Shown: positions 13,465 through 25,400 of the stretch, piece by piece | How positions within the stretch are numbered: position 1 is the first letter of the stretch | Layout of the letters: the number at the start of each line of letters is the position of its first letter | Assembly: GCA_029961685.1 (NCBI GenBank) | Contig: JARWKL010000005.1 | Location: 18,752,164-18,816,163 of the forward strand | Direction of reading: 5' to 3' | DNA length: 64,000 bases | Origin: Aristolochia californica | Lineage: Eukaryota > Streptophyta > Magnoliopsida > Piperales > Aristolochiaceae | Program-made: the position numbers and the translations under genes | The notes under the pieces: model-generated | What the model was told of the DNA's origin: nothing | The model's database searches: none | What the model saw: only the letters and a program-made list of their open reading frames with translations

Positions 13465-16080
13465 ACTCCTTTTATCTGTTTTTTTGTTTACGAGAAGAAG
13501 GGAAAGTGAAAACTCAAGTTTTGATTGAAGAAAAAAGTATACTTCTAAAATGGAAATGCACAATGCACAAATTTACAGAGAGATTATTCCAAAAAGTGTC
13601 TGTAATTTTTAGGGATTGAAAAATCTTTTTAATTTTTTATATCAGGTTCAGTAATCATCGGGAAAAAGGGGAGGTGGGGGATTTTTAACTGAGTGTTGAC
13701 TCCAAATCCATAAGTCATTCCTTACAAAAATATAGCCCATTATGGATGATAAATCACTTTACAATCATCTATGATCGTTAGGTCAGCTTATTGTAAATGG
13801 GAATAATAATGGCTTTTTTGACGAGGGTAAACACCCAACCGCACATTCCCTAGAGATTTTAATGTTTTTCTTTTGAAAAGGTTTGGGTGCATAGGTCATT
13901 TGCTACTTTAACATGTTTCAAGCATGCATTTTCAGTTTTTAAAACATGTGTAAAAAAGTCTCTTTCTTATAAAATTCAAAGCAATTAGGGTTGAACTAGT
14001 GGAATTTCCCGAACTTGTATAACAAAACTTTTGTGTTCATTTGTGGTGAGATGAAGGGAAAGTGAAAACTCAAGTTTTGATTTAAGAAAAAGTGTACATC
14101 TAAAATGGAAATGCAGAATGCACAAATGTAGAGAGATAATTCCAAAAAGTGTCTAGAAATTTTAGGGATTGTAAATCTTTTTAGTTTTTATATCAGATTC
14201 TACAATCGTCCAGAGAAGGCGGAGGAGGGGTTTTTTAAATGAGTGTTGACTCGCAATCCATAAGTCATTCTTTACAAAAATATGGCCCGTTACGCATGAT
14301 AAATCACTTTACAATCTACTATGATAGTTAGGTCAACTTTTTGTAAATGTGCAAAATAATGGCTGGTTTGACTCGGATAAATATCCCACCGCACGTTCTC
14401 TTGAGAATTTAATGTTATTCTCTTTAAAAGGTTTGGATCCATAGGTCATTTGCATCTTTAACATGTTTCAAGCATGCATATCCATTTTTGAAAACATGTG
14501 TAGAAAAATCTTTCTTATAAAAATCCGAGCTATTAGGGTTGAATTAGTGGAATTTCCCAAACTTGGATAACAAAACTTTTGTGTTCATTTGTGGTGTGTG
14601 AATAAATTTTCTTTACTTACATTTGTTTATTGCTTTAAATTCTTTCAATACATAAACTCTAAAATTTTCATTTTGCAATGATCTATTTGCCTTTTATCTC
14701 TTTTTTTTGTTTACGAGATGAAGGGAAAGTGAAAACTCAAGTTTTGATTGAAGACAAAATTATACAACTAATATGGAAATGGAAAATGTAAAAATTTAAA
14801 GAGAGATAATTCCAAAAAGTGTCTGTCATTTTTAGGAATGTAAACTCTTTTTAGTTTTTATATATCAGATTCTCCAATTGTCTGGAAAAGGGGGAGGCGG
14901 GGGATTTTTAACTGAGTGTTGACTCCCAATCCATAAGCCATTCCTTACAAAAATATAGCCCGTTACGCATGATAAATAACTTTACAATCATCTATGATCG
15001 TTAGGTCAACTTTTTGTAAATGGGCAAAATAATGGCTTGTTTGACTCTGGTAAATATCCCACCGCACGTTCACTTGAGAATTTAATGTTATTCTGTTTAA
15101 AAGGTTTGGATCCATAGGTCATTTGTATCTTTAACTTGTTTTAAGCATGCATATCAATTTTTTAAAACATGTGTAGAAAAATTTCTTTCTTAAAAAATTC
15201 CGAGCTATCAGGGTTGAACTTGTGGAATTTCCCAAACTTGGATAGCAAAACATTTGTGTTCATTTGTCGTGTGTGAATAAATTTTCTTTACTTACATTTT
15301 TTTATTGCTTTAAATTTCTTGTACACATAACCTCTAAAATTTTCATTTTGTTGTGATCTATTTTCCTTTAATCTCTTTTTTTGTTTACGATATGAAGGGA
15401 AAGGGAAAATTCAAGTTTTGATTTAAGAAAAAAGTATACATCCAAAAAGGAAATGCACAGTGCACAAATGTAGAGAGAGATAATTCCAAAAAGTGTCTGT
15501 AATTTTACGGTATTGTAAACTCTTTTTAGTTTTTATATATAAGGTTTTGCAATCGTAGGAAAACGGGGGAGGCATGGGATTTTTAACTGAATGTTGACTC
15601 CCAATCCATAAGTCCTTCCTTCAAAAAATATAGCCCATTATGCATGATAAATCACTTTAGAACCATCTTTGATCGATAGGTTAGCTTTTTGTAAATGGAC
15701 AAAATAATGGTTTGTTTCACCTGGGTAAATATCCCTCCGCACGTTCACTTGAGAATTTAATTTTATTCTCTTTAATAGGTTTGTATCCATAGGTCATTTG
15801 CATCTTTAACATGTTTCAAGCATGCATATCTATTTTTTTAAACATGTGTAGAAAAATATCTTTCTTATAAAATTTTGTGCTATTAGGGTTGAACTAGTGG
15901 AATTTCCCAAACGTGGATAACAAAAGTTTTGTCATCATTTGTGGTGTGTGGTTAAATTTTATTTCCTTGAATTTGTTATTGTTTTAAAGTCTTTCCATAC
16001 TAAAACTCTTAAATTTTCATTTTGACGTTATTTATTTGCCTTTTATCACATATTTTGTTTACGAGTTGAAATTCACAATA
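13465..16080 (+). repeat. Cluster of monomers with small internal deletions
   Basis: Three of the monomers in this stretch are shortened. Near 13468 TTTCCATACT joins CCTTTTATC, a loss of about 45 bp. Near 14047 TTGTGGTG joins AGATGAAGGG, a loss of about 120 bp. Near 16066 ACGAGTTGAA joins ATTCACAATAC, a loss of about 50 bp. The breakpoints differ from each other, so these look like independent events. Confidence 0.8.
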
Positions 16081-19000
16081 CACAATGCAAAAATTTAGGG
16101 AGAGATAATTCCAAAAAGTGTATATAATTTTTAGGGATTGTAAACTCTTTTTAGTTTTTATATATTCGGTTATGCAATCGTCGGGAAAAGGGGGAGGCGG
16201 GGGATTTTGAACTGAGTGTTGATTCCCAATCCATAAGTTATTCCTTTCTAAAATATACCCTGTTACGCATAATAAATCACTTTACAATCATCTATGATCG
16301 TTAGTTCAGCTTTTTTTAAATGGGAAAAATAATGGCTTGTTTTACCCGGGTAAATATCCTACCGCATGTTCACTTGAGAATTTAATGTTATTCTATTTAA
16401 GTGGTTTTGATCCATAGCTCATTTGCGTCTTTAACATGTTTCAAGCATGCATATCCATTTTTTAAAGCATGTGTAGAAAAATCTCCTTCTTATAAAATTA
16501 AGAGCTATTATGTTTGAACAAGTGGAATTTCCCAAACTTGGATAAAAAAACTTGTGTGTTCATTTGTGGTTTGTGAATAAATTTTCTTTACTTACATTGG
16601 TTCATTGCTTTAAATTCTTTCCATACATAAACTCTAAAATTTTCATTTTGTTGTGATCTATTTGCCATTTATCTCTTTTTTTTTTTTACGAGATGTAGGG
16701 AAAGTGAAAACTCAAGTTTTGATTTAAGAAAAAATTATACATCTAAAATGGAAATGCTCAAAGCACAAATGTCGATAGTGATAATTCCAAATAGTGTCAG
16801 TAATTTTTAGGGATAGTAAACTCTTTTTAGTTTTTATATATCAGGTTCTGTAATCGTTGGGAAAAGGGGGAGGCGGGGGATTTTTAACTGAGTGTTGACT
16901 TCTAATCCATATGTCATTCCATACCAAAAATATAGACCGTTACGCATGGTAAATCACTTTACAATCATCTATGATCGTTAGGTCTGCTTTTTGTAAAAGG
17001 GCAAAATAATGGCTTGTTTGACTCGGGTAAATATCCCACAACATGTTCACTTGAGAATTTATTGTTATTTACTTTAAACGGTTTGGATCCATAGGTCATT
17101 TGCATCTTTAACATGTTTCAAGCATGTGTATCAATTTTTCAAAATATGTGTAGAAAAAACTCTTTCTTATAAAATTCCGAGCTATTAGGGTTGAACTAGT
17201 GGAATTTCCAAAACTTAGAGTACAAAACTTTTGTGCTCATTTGTGGTGTGTGAATAAATTTTCTTTACTTAAATTTGTTTATTTATTTAAATTATTTCCA
17301 TACATAAACTCAAAAATTTTCATTTTATTGTGATCTATTTGCCTTTCATCTCTTTTTTTGTTTACGAGATGAATGGAAAATGAAAACTCAAGTTTTGATT
17401 TAAGAAAAAATTATAAATCTAAAATAGAAATTCACAATGCACAAAGGTAGAGAGAGATAATTCCAAAAAGTGTCAGTCATTTATAGGGATTGTAAACTCT
17501 TTTTAGCTTTTATATATCCGGTTCCACAACCGTCGGGAAAAGGGGGAGGCAGGGAATTTTTAACTATGTGTTGACTCCCAATCCATAAGGCATTCCTTTC
17601 AAAAAATATAGTCATTACGCATGATAAATCACTTTACAATCATCTATAATCGTTAGGTCAGCTTTTTGTAAATGGGCAAAATAAAGGCTTGTTTGACTCT
17701 GGTAAATATCCCACCGCACGTTCAATTGAGAATTTATTGTTATTCCCTTTAAAAGGTTTGGATCCATAGGTCAATAAAATATTTAACATGTTTCAAGCAT
17801 GCATATCCATTTTTTAAAATATGTGTATAAAACTCTCTTTCTTATAAAATTCCGAGCAATTACGGTTGAACTAGTGGAATTTCCCAAACTTGGATAACAA
17901 AACTTTTTTGTTCATTTGTGGTGTGAGATTAAATTTTATTTACTTACATTTTTTTATTTCTTTAATTTCTTTCTATACATAAACTCTAAAATTTTCATTT
18001 TTCGTGATCTATTTGCCTTTTATCTCTGTTTTTGTTTATGATATGAAGGGAAAGTGAAAACTCAAGTTTTGATTTAAGAAAAAAGTATACATTTAAAATG
18101 GAAATGCACAATGCACAAATGTAGAGAGAGATAATTCCAAAAAGTGTCACTAATTTTTAGGGAATGTAAACTCTTATTTGTTTTAATATATCAGGTTCTG
18201 CAATCTTCGGGGAAAGGTGGAAGCAGGGGACTTTTAACCGAGTGTTGACTCCCAATCCATAAGTCATTTGTTACAAAAAATATTGCCCTTTACGCATGAT
18301 AAATCACTTTACAATCATTTATGATTGTTAGGTCAACTTTTGGTAAATGGGCTAAATAATGGCTTGCATGACTCGGGTAAATATCCCACCCGACGTTTAC
18401 TTGAGAATTTAATTTTTTTCACTTTAAAAGGTTTGGATCCATAGGTCATTTGCATCTTTAACATGTTTCAAGCATTGTATCAATTTTTTAAAACATGTGT
18501 AGAAATATCTCTTTCTTATAAAATTTTGAGCTATTATTAGGGTTGAACTAGTGGAATTTCCGAAACTTAGACTACAAAACTTTTCTGTTCATTTATGGTG
18601 TGTGAATAAATTTTTTGTACTTACATTTTTTTATTTCTTAACTTCTTTCCATACATAAACTCTAATATTTTCATTTTGTTGTGATCTATTTGCCTTTTAT
18701 CTCTTTTTTTTTTTTTTTTAGATGAAGGGAATGTGAAAACTCAAGTTTTGATTTAAGAAAAATGTATACATCTAAAATGGAAATGAACAATGCACAATGC
18801 ACAAATGTAGAGAGAGATAGTTCCAAAAAGTGTCTATAATTTTTAGGGATTGTAAACTCTTTTGCGATCGTCGGGAAAAGGGGGAGACGGGGGATTTTTA
18901 ACTGTGTTGACTCCCAATCCATAAGTCATTCCTTACAAAAATATAGCCCGTTACACATGATAAATCACTTTACAATCATCTATGATCATTAGGTCTGCTT

Positions 19001-20170
19001 TTTGTAAATAGGCAAAATAATGGCTAGTTTGACTCGGGTAAATTTCCCACCGTATGTTCACTTGAGAATTTAATGTTATTCACTTTAAAAGGTTTGGATC
19101 CATAGGTCATTTGCATCTTTAACATGTTTCAGGCTTGCATATCCATATTTTAAAAATGTGTACGAAAATCTCTTTCTTATAAAATTCCGAGCAATTAGTG
19201 TTGAACTAGTGAAATTTCCAAAATTTGGATAACAAAACTTTTTTGTTCATTTGTGGTGTGTGAATAATTTTTTTTTACTTAAATTTTTTTATTGTTTTAA
19301 ATTCTTTCCATACATAAACTCTAAAAATTTCATTTTGTTGTGATCTATTTGCCTTTTATCTCTTTTTTGGTTTACGAGATGAAGGGAAAGTGAAAATTGA
19401 ATTTTTGATTTACGAAAAAAGTATACATCTAAATTAGAAATGCACAATGCACAAAGGTAGAGTGAGATAATTCCAACAAGTGTCATTAATTTTTAGGGAT
19501 TTTAAACTCTTTTTAGTTTTTATATTTCAGGTTCAACAATCGACTAGAAAAGGTGGAGGCGGGGGATTTTTAACTGAGTGTTGACTCCCAATCCATAAGT
19601 CATTCCTTTCAAAAAATATTGCCCATTACGCATGATAAATCACATTACAATCATCTATGATCGTTAGGTCTGCTTTTTGTAAATGGGCAAAATAATGGCT
19701 TGTTTGACTCGGGTAAATATCCCACCGCACGTTCACTTGAGAATTTAATGTTATTCTCTTTAAAAGGTTTGGATCCATAGGTCATTTGCATCTTTAACAT
19801 GTTTCAAGCATGCATATCCATTTTTTAAAACATGTGTATAAAAATCTCTTTGTTATAAAATTTCGAGCTATTAGGGTTGAACTTGTGGAATTTCCTAAAC
19901 TTGGATAACAACATTTTTGTGTTCATTCGTGGTGTGTGAATAAATTTTTTTTTCTGACATTTTTTTATTGATTTAAATTATTTCCATACATAAACTCTAA
20001 AATGTTCATTTTGTTGTGATCTGTTTGCCTTTTATCTCTTTTTTTGTTTATGAGATGAAGGGAAACTGAAAACTCAAGTTTTGATTTAAGAAAAAAGTAT
20101 ACAACTAAAATGGAAATGCACAATGTACAAATGGGGAGAGACATGATTCCAAATAGTGTTTGTAATGTTT

Positions 20171-20260
20171 AGGGATTGTAAACTCTTTTTAGTTTTTATA
20201 TTTCAGGTTTTACAAACGTTGTCTCCCAATCTATAAGTCATTCTTTACAAAAATATAGCC
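20171..20260 (+). repeat. Monomer interrupted by the retroelement (5' flank)
   Basis: The last left-hand monomer starts at about 20173 and stops at ATATAGCC. It lacks about 38 bp, including the G-rich box: ACAAACGTT joins GTCTCCCAATC near 20220. The deletion lies between two GTT(G) copies in related monomers, for example the one at about 32.76-32.81 kb. The interruption falls near monomer coordinate 128 after correcting for this gap. Confidence 0.85.
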
Positions 20261-21573
20261 TGTTGATAGATGCCAGATTCTGACATGAGAACTAGGTTAA
20301 TTATAATAGAATAACCCTTATAATTGTGTTATAGGTGGTTATTTATCGATTTTCAAATGAAACTTGCATTTATTGAATTTGGCATTAATCACTGCTTATA
20401 TTGCATATTTTTCTCTCCTGAATTATATTTCATTGCTTTTAGGGTTTTTTTCTTCCTGAAATGATTTTTATGGATTCAATTATGGAATTTTAGGAGAATT
20501 TTGGTGGAGAAGGAGATATTTAAAAAAATGCCACTAGTGAAAGAGAGATATTTAAGAGCAAAATCGATCAATAGAAAGGAGAGCTCCGGGGGAGAGAAAG
20601 GGAAGGAGCCGTTGACCAAAAGAAGAGAGACGCAAGAGGATTTTTCTCCCAGCCGTCGTTCTCCGCACGCTTCCATCGTCCACCGCCGTCTAGTAACCGA
20701 GAATAGACCCAAGGAGAGCTCGAGACAGTCTCTATTGCGGTGAGTTCAACACTTCCATTTTCTGCTCGTCAGGCCGAGAGGTGACTTGAGAGGGCTCGTC
20801 CGGTGTCGATTACACATTTCTGACCACTTCTAGAGCCTAGTCCGACTCCGACCGAGACTCGAGAGAGCCGGTCAGAGGATTTCACTTCCATCTCGTCTTC
20901 CGCCATACCACCTCCTCCGGCGCCGATTTCGATTCCTCTTCGCTTGCGTCGCCTCCACTTCCGGTTGCTCGCTCCTGCAACCCAAAGCCCTTAATTTTTG
21001 GAAATTACAGCAATCGTGAGAACAGAATTACTGCCTAAGCGAGAGGAAGAAGAAGGAGAGTAATCCATCATTTTTTAATTTAATTAGTTTCCTATAGTTT
21101 GAACTTAGGTTTGAATGTCTATTAAATTTGATTTGAGAATTAATGTTTATTGAATATTTGTTGTTTGAATTTTTTGAGTAATTAGCTAGTTAAGGCAGGA
21201 TTATAATTTAGGTTGGATTCTGGTATTATAATCCGGTCTTTTTCTTTAACTCTAGGTGCCCAAGAAGGGCTAGACACAAGGATTGAGAATTCGGATTTGT
21301 GGTTAAGTGGCACTCGAGAGAGGCACGAATCACGGTAAAATCCAGAGTTGAAGTTTCCTATTGTGCAAGTAGTTAATTAGATCATTGATTGATAATTTAG
21401 GATATAATCAGTGTTTAGTTCAGATTAATTCATCATATTTAGTTAGGCTAGTTGACTGAAGAATACACAAAATTCAGTCCTCCCTGTGGATATTACCCTC
21501 GCTTCCCGCTAGATTACATGAACAATTCGTACGCTTGCAAGGTATAAAAGCCGATGTAATTAAATTTCACATC
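20261..21573 (+). repeat. 5' LTR (~1.31 kb)
   Basis: The start is set by homology to the 3' LTR fragment: both copies begin TGT, then share ATAGATGCCAGATTCTGACA. TG at 20261 or 20264 is possible, because satellite and LTR overlap in the letters TGTT. The end is set less firmly at ...TTTCACATCA, a CA dinucleotide 7 bases before the primer-binding site. It cannot be confirmed because the 3' LTR lacks this part. The LTR contains an AT-rich first 300 bp (probable U3), a GC-rich CT/GA-rich block at about 20580-21000, then an AT-rich tail. Confidence 0.8.
20517..20528 (+). promoter_or_regulatory. Candidate LTR TATA-like element
   Basis: TATTTAAAAAAA lies about 255 bp into the LTR, just upstream of the shift from AT-rich to GC-rich sequence. 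That is where a U3/R boundary would be plausible. The matching site in the 3' LTR reads AATTAAAAAAA, so the motif is not identical between copies. There is no direct evidence of transcription start. Confidence 0.25.
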
Positions 21574-21580
21574 AAGTTTT

Positions 21581-21598
21581 TGGCGCCGTTGCCGGGGA
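21581..21598 (+). other. Primer-binding site, tRNA-Asp(GTC)
   Basis: TGGCGCCGTTGCCGGGGA is complementary over its first 17 bases to the 3' end, including CCA, of plant tRNA-Asp(GTC), as I recall that tRNA. This is where minus-strand DNA synthesis is primed. The tRNA-Asp site is typical of the Athila lineage. It is fully preserved here although the coding region is ruined. Confidence 0.93.
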
Positions 21599-21792
21599 GG
21601 CATGTATTAAGTGTATTTCTTTGTTCTCCATGGTCTTAGGTTAGATTTATTTTTCTGCTTTCATAATTTTATGTTTCTTTTTCTTGATGATTTTGTATGG
21701 AGTTATTTTTATTTCTTCTACTTAGTTCATATTTTTAGTAGTTAGTTTGTTAGCATAATTGGATAGTTAGTTTTGTTTCTTTTTGTGTTTTA
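21599..21792 (+). other. Retroelement 5' untranslated leader
   Basis: A T-rich stretch of about 194 bp between the primer-binding site and the first gag ATG. It has no open frame of note. It would hold any packaging signal, but none can be recognised by eye. Confidence 0.6.
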
Positions 21793-23390
21793 ATGCACGG
21801 GCGCCGCTCCCTAGGTGAACCATTAGCTCCCTTTCTTGAAGAGGTTGAACATATTTGTAGGAAAACACCAGAAGTCAAGTTAGGAGCTACCATGGTCAAT
21901 CAGGGTGAACCATTATAGTTACCTGCAACAGATGACCGTAGAGCCCTGAAGGATTATTCTATCCCATCCAACTTCACATCACCTTCTTGCATTATATTTC
22001 CACCCACTATTGCTGCTAGTTATGAGTTCAAATCAGGCGTGATCCAACTCCTCCCTACATTCTATGGGTTGGAGAAGGAGGACCCTTATTACCACATCAA
22101 GGAATTCTTAGATATCTGTGCGACTTTCAAATTCCAGAATTTCTCAGATGAATCTATCCGGTTAAGACTTTTTCCATTTTCACTTAAGGATAAGGCCAAG
22201 TCTTGGCTTAATTCCTTAGACGTGGGCAGCATTACTTCATGGGACACATTAGTCATGAAAGTTTTGTCTAAGTACTTTCCCATTCAAAGAACTACAGCCC
22301 TCAAGAGAGAAATCTCCAACTTTATGCAGCAGGAGGGTGAACACTTTTATGAGGCTTGGGAGAAATGGAAAGATTTGATCCGTAGGTGTCCGCATCATGG
22401 GTTTGAGAAATGGCATTTAGTGCAATACTTTTATCAAGGTCTTACACCTCAGGTTAGATCCACGGTAGATGCAATGAGTGGTGGGAGTTTGATGGGTAAG
22501 AGTGCTAGTAAAGCGTCCAACTTCTTTGTAACGTTGAGTGATCAATCTCAGCAATGGGGTTCGTCATTTAATGTTGATAGGAGATCCCACGAAGCCAAAA
22601 GAGGGGGGTCTCTACGAGGTTAGTGAAACACCCATGCTCATGGCCAAGATTGAGGGGTTCACAAGAAAAATTGATGCCCTTATGGTGTCCAAGAGTCCAC
22701 CTGCTCCTAACCCATCTACTGTCTGTGCCATATGCTCTAGTTCATCTCATCCCACACAAATATGTCCATCTAGTTCATCCTACCCGGAGCTCATTGAGGA
22801 CTTGAATGCAGTCCAAAAGTTTCATGGACCAAACCGGAATGATCCTGTCTCGGAAACATATAATCTGGGTTGGGCTAGGCACCCAAATTTCTCATGGTCC
22901 AAGGGCCCACAAGTTGTGAGTCCTCTAGGGTTTACTCAACCCCAAGCTCCGCACCCATACTTCACTCAACAACCATTGATTCCACAAAAACCTTCACTTG
23001 AGATACACTTCAACTATTCATGCAAAATACACAGTCCTCCATTGCTAAAATTGAAATGCAAGTGAGTCAGTTGGCCAGCCACTTGAGTGAACAAGCACAA
23101 AATAGACTCCCGAGTCAAACCATTCCTAACCCCAAAGGCACATATGAGAGTGGGTCGAGTTCCAATCCCACCACGAGCAAGCCAAAGCCATAACCACCCT
23201 TAGGAGTGGTTGTGAGTTGAACAATGGGGTAGGGACCACTAAGTCTAAGGAGACAAAGGATGACAATGGGGACACATCAATGCGTGAAGAATCTCCAAGT
23301 TCTCCACCAATAGCCAGGCAGAACTCTAACCAAGTCCCACCAACTCCTTATCCGTAGAGGTTATCGGGCCCACCTAGGAAAGGAGATAGC
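21793..23390 (+). pseudogene. gag: Gag polyprotein remnant (Athila-type), broken
   Basis: Gag forms the virus-like particle and binds element RNA. The start is placed at ATG 21793, whose frame runs into the conserved part and is interrupted only by TAG at 21916-21918. The capsid-like region (about 22039-22560) carries a retrotransposon-gag signature with LRLFPFSLKDKAKSWL and, further on, CPHHGF. Near 22580 the frame shifts. The new frame holds a CCHC zinc knuckle, C-x2-C-x4-H-x4-C, at 22724-22765, as expected for the nucleocapsid part. Further frame changes occur near 23010 and 23180. After the last one the frame is shared with the pol leader and has TAG at 23355-23357. Gag and pol are probably one ancestral open frame, so the boundary with pol is approximate. 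No functional product is expected. Confidence 0.88.
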
Positions 23391-24297
23391 ATGCATGAAA
23401 CGTTGGAACTGTTTAGTAAGGTTCACATTAACATTCCACTTCTTGATGCTATTAGGCAAGTCCCTACCTATGCCCGATTTTTGAAAGACCTTTGTACACA
23501 GAAGTGAAAACAACATATTAACAAAAAGGTCTTTCTTACTGAGAATGTAAGCTCAATTCTGAAGCACAGCACTCCTCCTAAAGTTAAAGATCCTGGATGC
23601 CCACAATTTCATGTGTCATTGGTGAACATACCATCCAGAGAGCTCTTCTTGACTTAGGGGCAACTGTGAATTTGCTTCCTTTCTTTGTGTACCAGCCATT
23701 AGGTTTGGGGGAATTGAAGCCTACCCCCATCACACTTCAAGTAGCTGACCTTTCTGTCAAGATACCACGAGGAATAGTTGAAGATGTTTTGATAAAAGTG
23801 GACAAATTTCTGTTCCCGGTTGATTTCATTGTTCTTGATACAGAATCAGTAGTCAATGTGACCAACCAAATTTCTGTCATCCTTGGACGTCCCTTCTTAG
23901 CCACATCTAATGTTGTCATTCATTGTAAAAGTGGTGAGTTGGAGTTGTCTTTAGGAAATTTTAAGGTCTCGTTGAATGTGTTTAATGTCGGGCACCATCC
24001 ACTTGAGTTTGATGATCTGAGTCTTGTATTTAAGATAGAGACTGTTATGCTTGATGACGAATACACTCTTCAATCTTTTGAGTCTTACATAACATTTTTA
24101 GACATGAACTATATTGATGAGGAAACATATTTCTGAGAGGTTGACTCTTTACTCAGTTTTGTACCTCTGTTGGAGGAAGCTCATGACGTTGTCACAACTG
24201 ATCAACCACAGGATCTTCATCTTGACTTGGACAAACCTCTTGAAACTTCCAAGCTAGATCTTAAGCCACTTCCTCCCACATTTAAGTATGCATTCTT
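23391..24297 (+). pseudogene. pol: Pol: linker and aspartic protease domain, broken
   Basis: The protease would cleave the Gag-Pol polyprotein. The linker (from about 23391) holds a stretch with INIPLLDAI and is stopped by TGA at 23505-23507. The frame changes near 23595, just before the protease. The protease frame runs 23597-24136. Its active-site motif is DLGATVNLLP with the catalytic Asp at 23651-23653. The later ILGRPFLAT (about 23880) is the conserved hydrophobic-Gly motif of retropepsins. Asp-Leu-Gly instead of Asp-Ser/Thr-Gly is normal for Athila-type proteases as I know them. The frame meets TGA at 24134-24136, and reading continues in the same frame to about 24295 through acidic spacer sequence. 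The domain itself looks complete, although it cannot be reached by translation from gag. Confidence 0.87.
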
Positions 24298-25400
24298 GTG
24301 GCCCATGAACTCATTGCCTCTGATTTGAGTACTGAGCAGGAGGAACAATTGACTGAAGTTTTACAAGCACACAGAGATGCATTGGGGTGGACTCTTGATG
24401 CCTTAAAAGGGATTAGCCCCTCCATATGCATGCATCGTATTCATTTGGAGGAGGGGACTAAAGGCTCATGTGAGATGCAACGTAGATTATATCCCCATAG
24501 CAGGAGGTTGTGAGAGAAGAAGTCATCAGTTTGCTTGTGTCAGGCATCATTTACCCTATTTCTGATAGCACCTGGGTGCGTCCAATTCAAGTCGTCCCTA
24601 AGAAAGTGGGGATAACGGTAATGAAAAATGAGAGTGGTGAATTGATACCCACAAGAACTACCACCAAGTGGCATGTCTGCATTGACTATAGAAAACTTAA
24701 TTCCGCCACTAGGAATGATGACTTCCCACTACCTTTCATTGATCAGATGCTAGACCAATTGGCCGGCCACAATTTTTATTGCTTCTTAGATGGATACTCC
24801 GGCTACAATCAAATTCCCATTGCTCCTGAAGACCAGGGAAATACCACATTCACGTGCCCATTTGGCACCTTTGCTTACAGACGCATGCCTTTTGGTTGAT
24901 GCAATGCACCAACCACTTTCCAATGGTGCATGATGAGTATCTTTTCTGACATGATTGGTGACTTTTTAGAGGCCTTTATGGATGAATTTTCTGTGTTTGG
25001 CTCTAGCTTTGAGACATATCTGCACAATCTTTTACTCGTATTGTCCCATTGCATTAAGTCCAATTTAGTCTTGAATTGGGAGAAATGTCACTTCATGGTA
25101 AAACAAGGAATTGTTTTAGGACATGTAGTGTCTGAGCAGGGTATAGAAGTGGACAAAGCCAAAGTTGACCTAATTGCCAATCTACCACCACCTACTTCTG
25201 TGAAGGGGGTGCGTTCTTTCCTTGGCCATGTTGGGTTCTATAGGCGCTTCATTAAGGACATTAGAAAAATTTCGCGTCCTTTGACGAATTTGCTTGCTGA
25301 AGATGTTGCTTTTGCCTTTGACGATGCATGTATTCATGCTTTTGAGACACTAAAAAAATGTTTGTCCACTGCACCCATTGTCCAACCCCCTACTTGGTCT
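24298..25400 (+). pseudogene. pol: Pol: reverse transcriptase domain, broken and with altered active site
   Basis: Reverse transcriptase copies element RNA into DNA. The N-terminal part (24298-24510) has GWTLDALKGISPSIC and ends in a frame change near 24507. The main frame then gives CIDYRKLNSATR, FPLPFIDQML and the motif-A core FLDGYSGY with its catalytic Asp at 24789-24791. A TGA at 24897-24899 falls just after the RRMPFG motif. The motif that should read Y/F-x-D-D is FMDE: Asp at 24981-24983 is kept, but the second Asp is Glu (24984-24986). Downstream, [16 protein letters not shown] marks the thumb/connection, as in Ty3/gypsy elements. Nonsense, frameshift and active-site change each argue against activity. 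Confidence 0.92.

Larger units (their letters stand above)
1..20260. repeat. Tandem satellite array, left block (~674 bp monomer)
   Basis: About 33 head-to-tail copies of one AT-rich monomer, seen from the landmark TGAGTGTTGACTCCCAATCC recurring near 75, 737, 1393, 1675, 2352, 2702, 3357, 4032 and onward. The usual spacing is 660-680 bp, with shorter spacings where monomers carry deletions. Each monomer holds the same ordered blocks: a G-rich box, the landmark, a stretch around TTTGACTCGGGTAAATATCC, a block around CATGTTTCAAGCATGCATAT, and a purine-rich tail. No gene is present. Short open frames here, mostly on the minus strand, recur only because the repeat recurs. I do not recognise the family by name. 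A centromeric, pericentromeric or subtelomeric role cannot be decided from sequence alone. Confidence 0.97.

Noticed and set aside
20256..20260. TAGCC as the target-site duplication
   Set aside because: The 3' end of the element is deleted, so no second copy can be looked for. The 5' boundary itself is uncertain by three bases.
20476..20743. Overlapping plus- and minus-strand frames of ~80 codons inside the 5' LTR
   Set aside because: Both result from the GC-rich, purine-biased LTR segment. They cross the LTR region missing from the 3' copy and show no known domain.
21543..21550. TATAAAAG just before the primer-binding site as the element's TATA box
   Set aside because: It lies only ~30 bp from the LTR end, leaving no room for R and U5. 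It is more likely incidental U5 sequence.
22089..22283. Minus-strand frame opposite gag; also 23737-23919 and 24875-25063 opposite pol
   Set aside because: Antisense shadows of the gag, protease and RT coding sequence.
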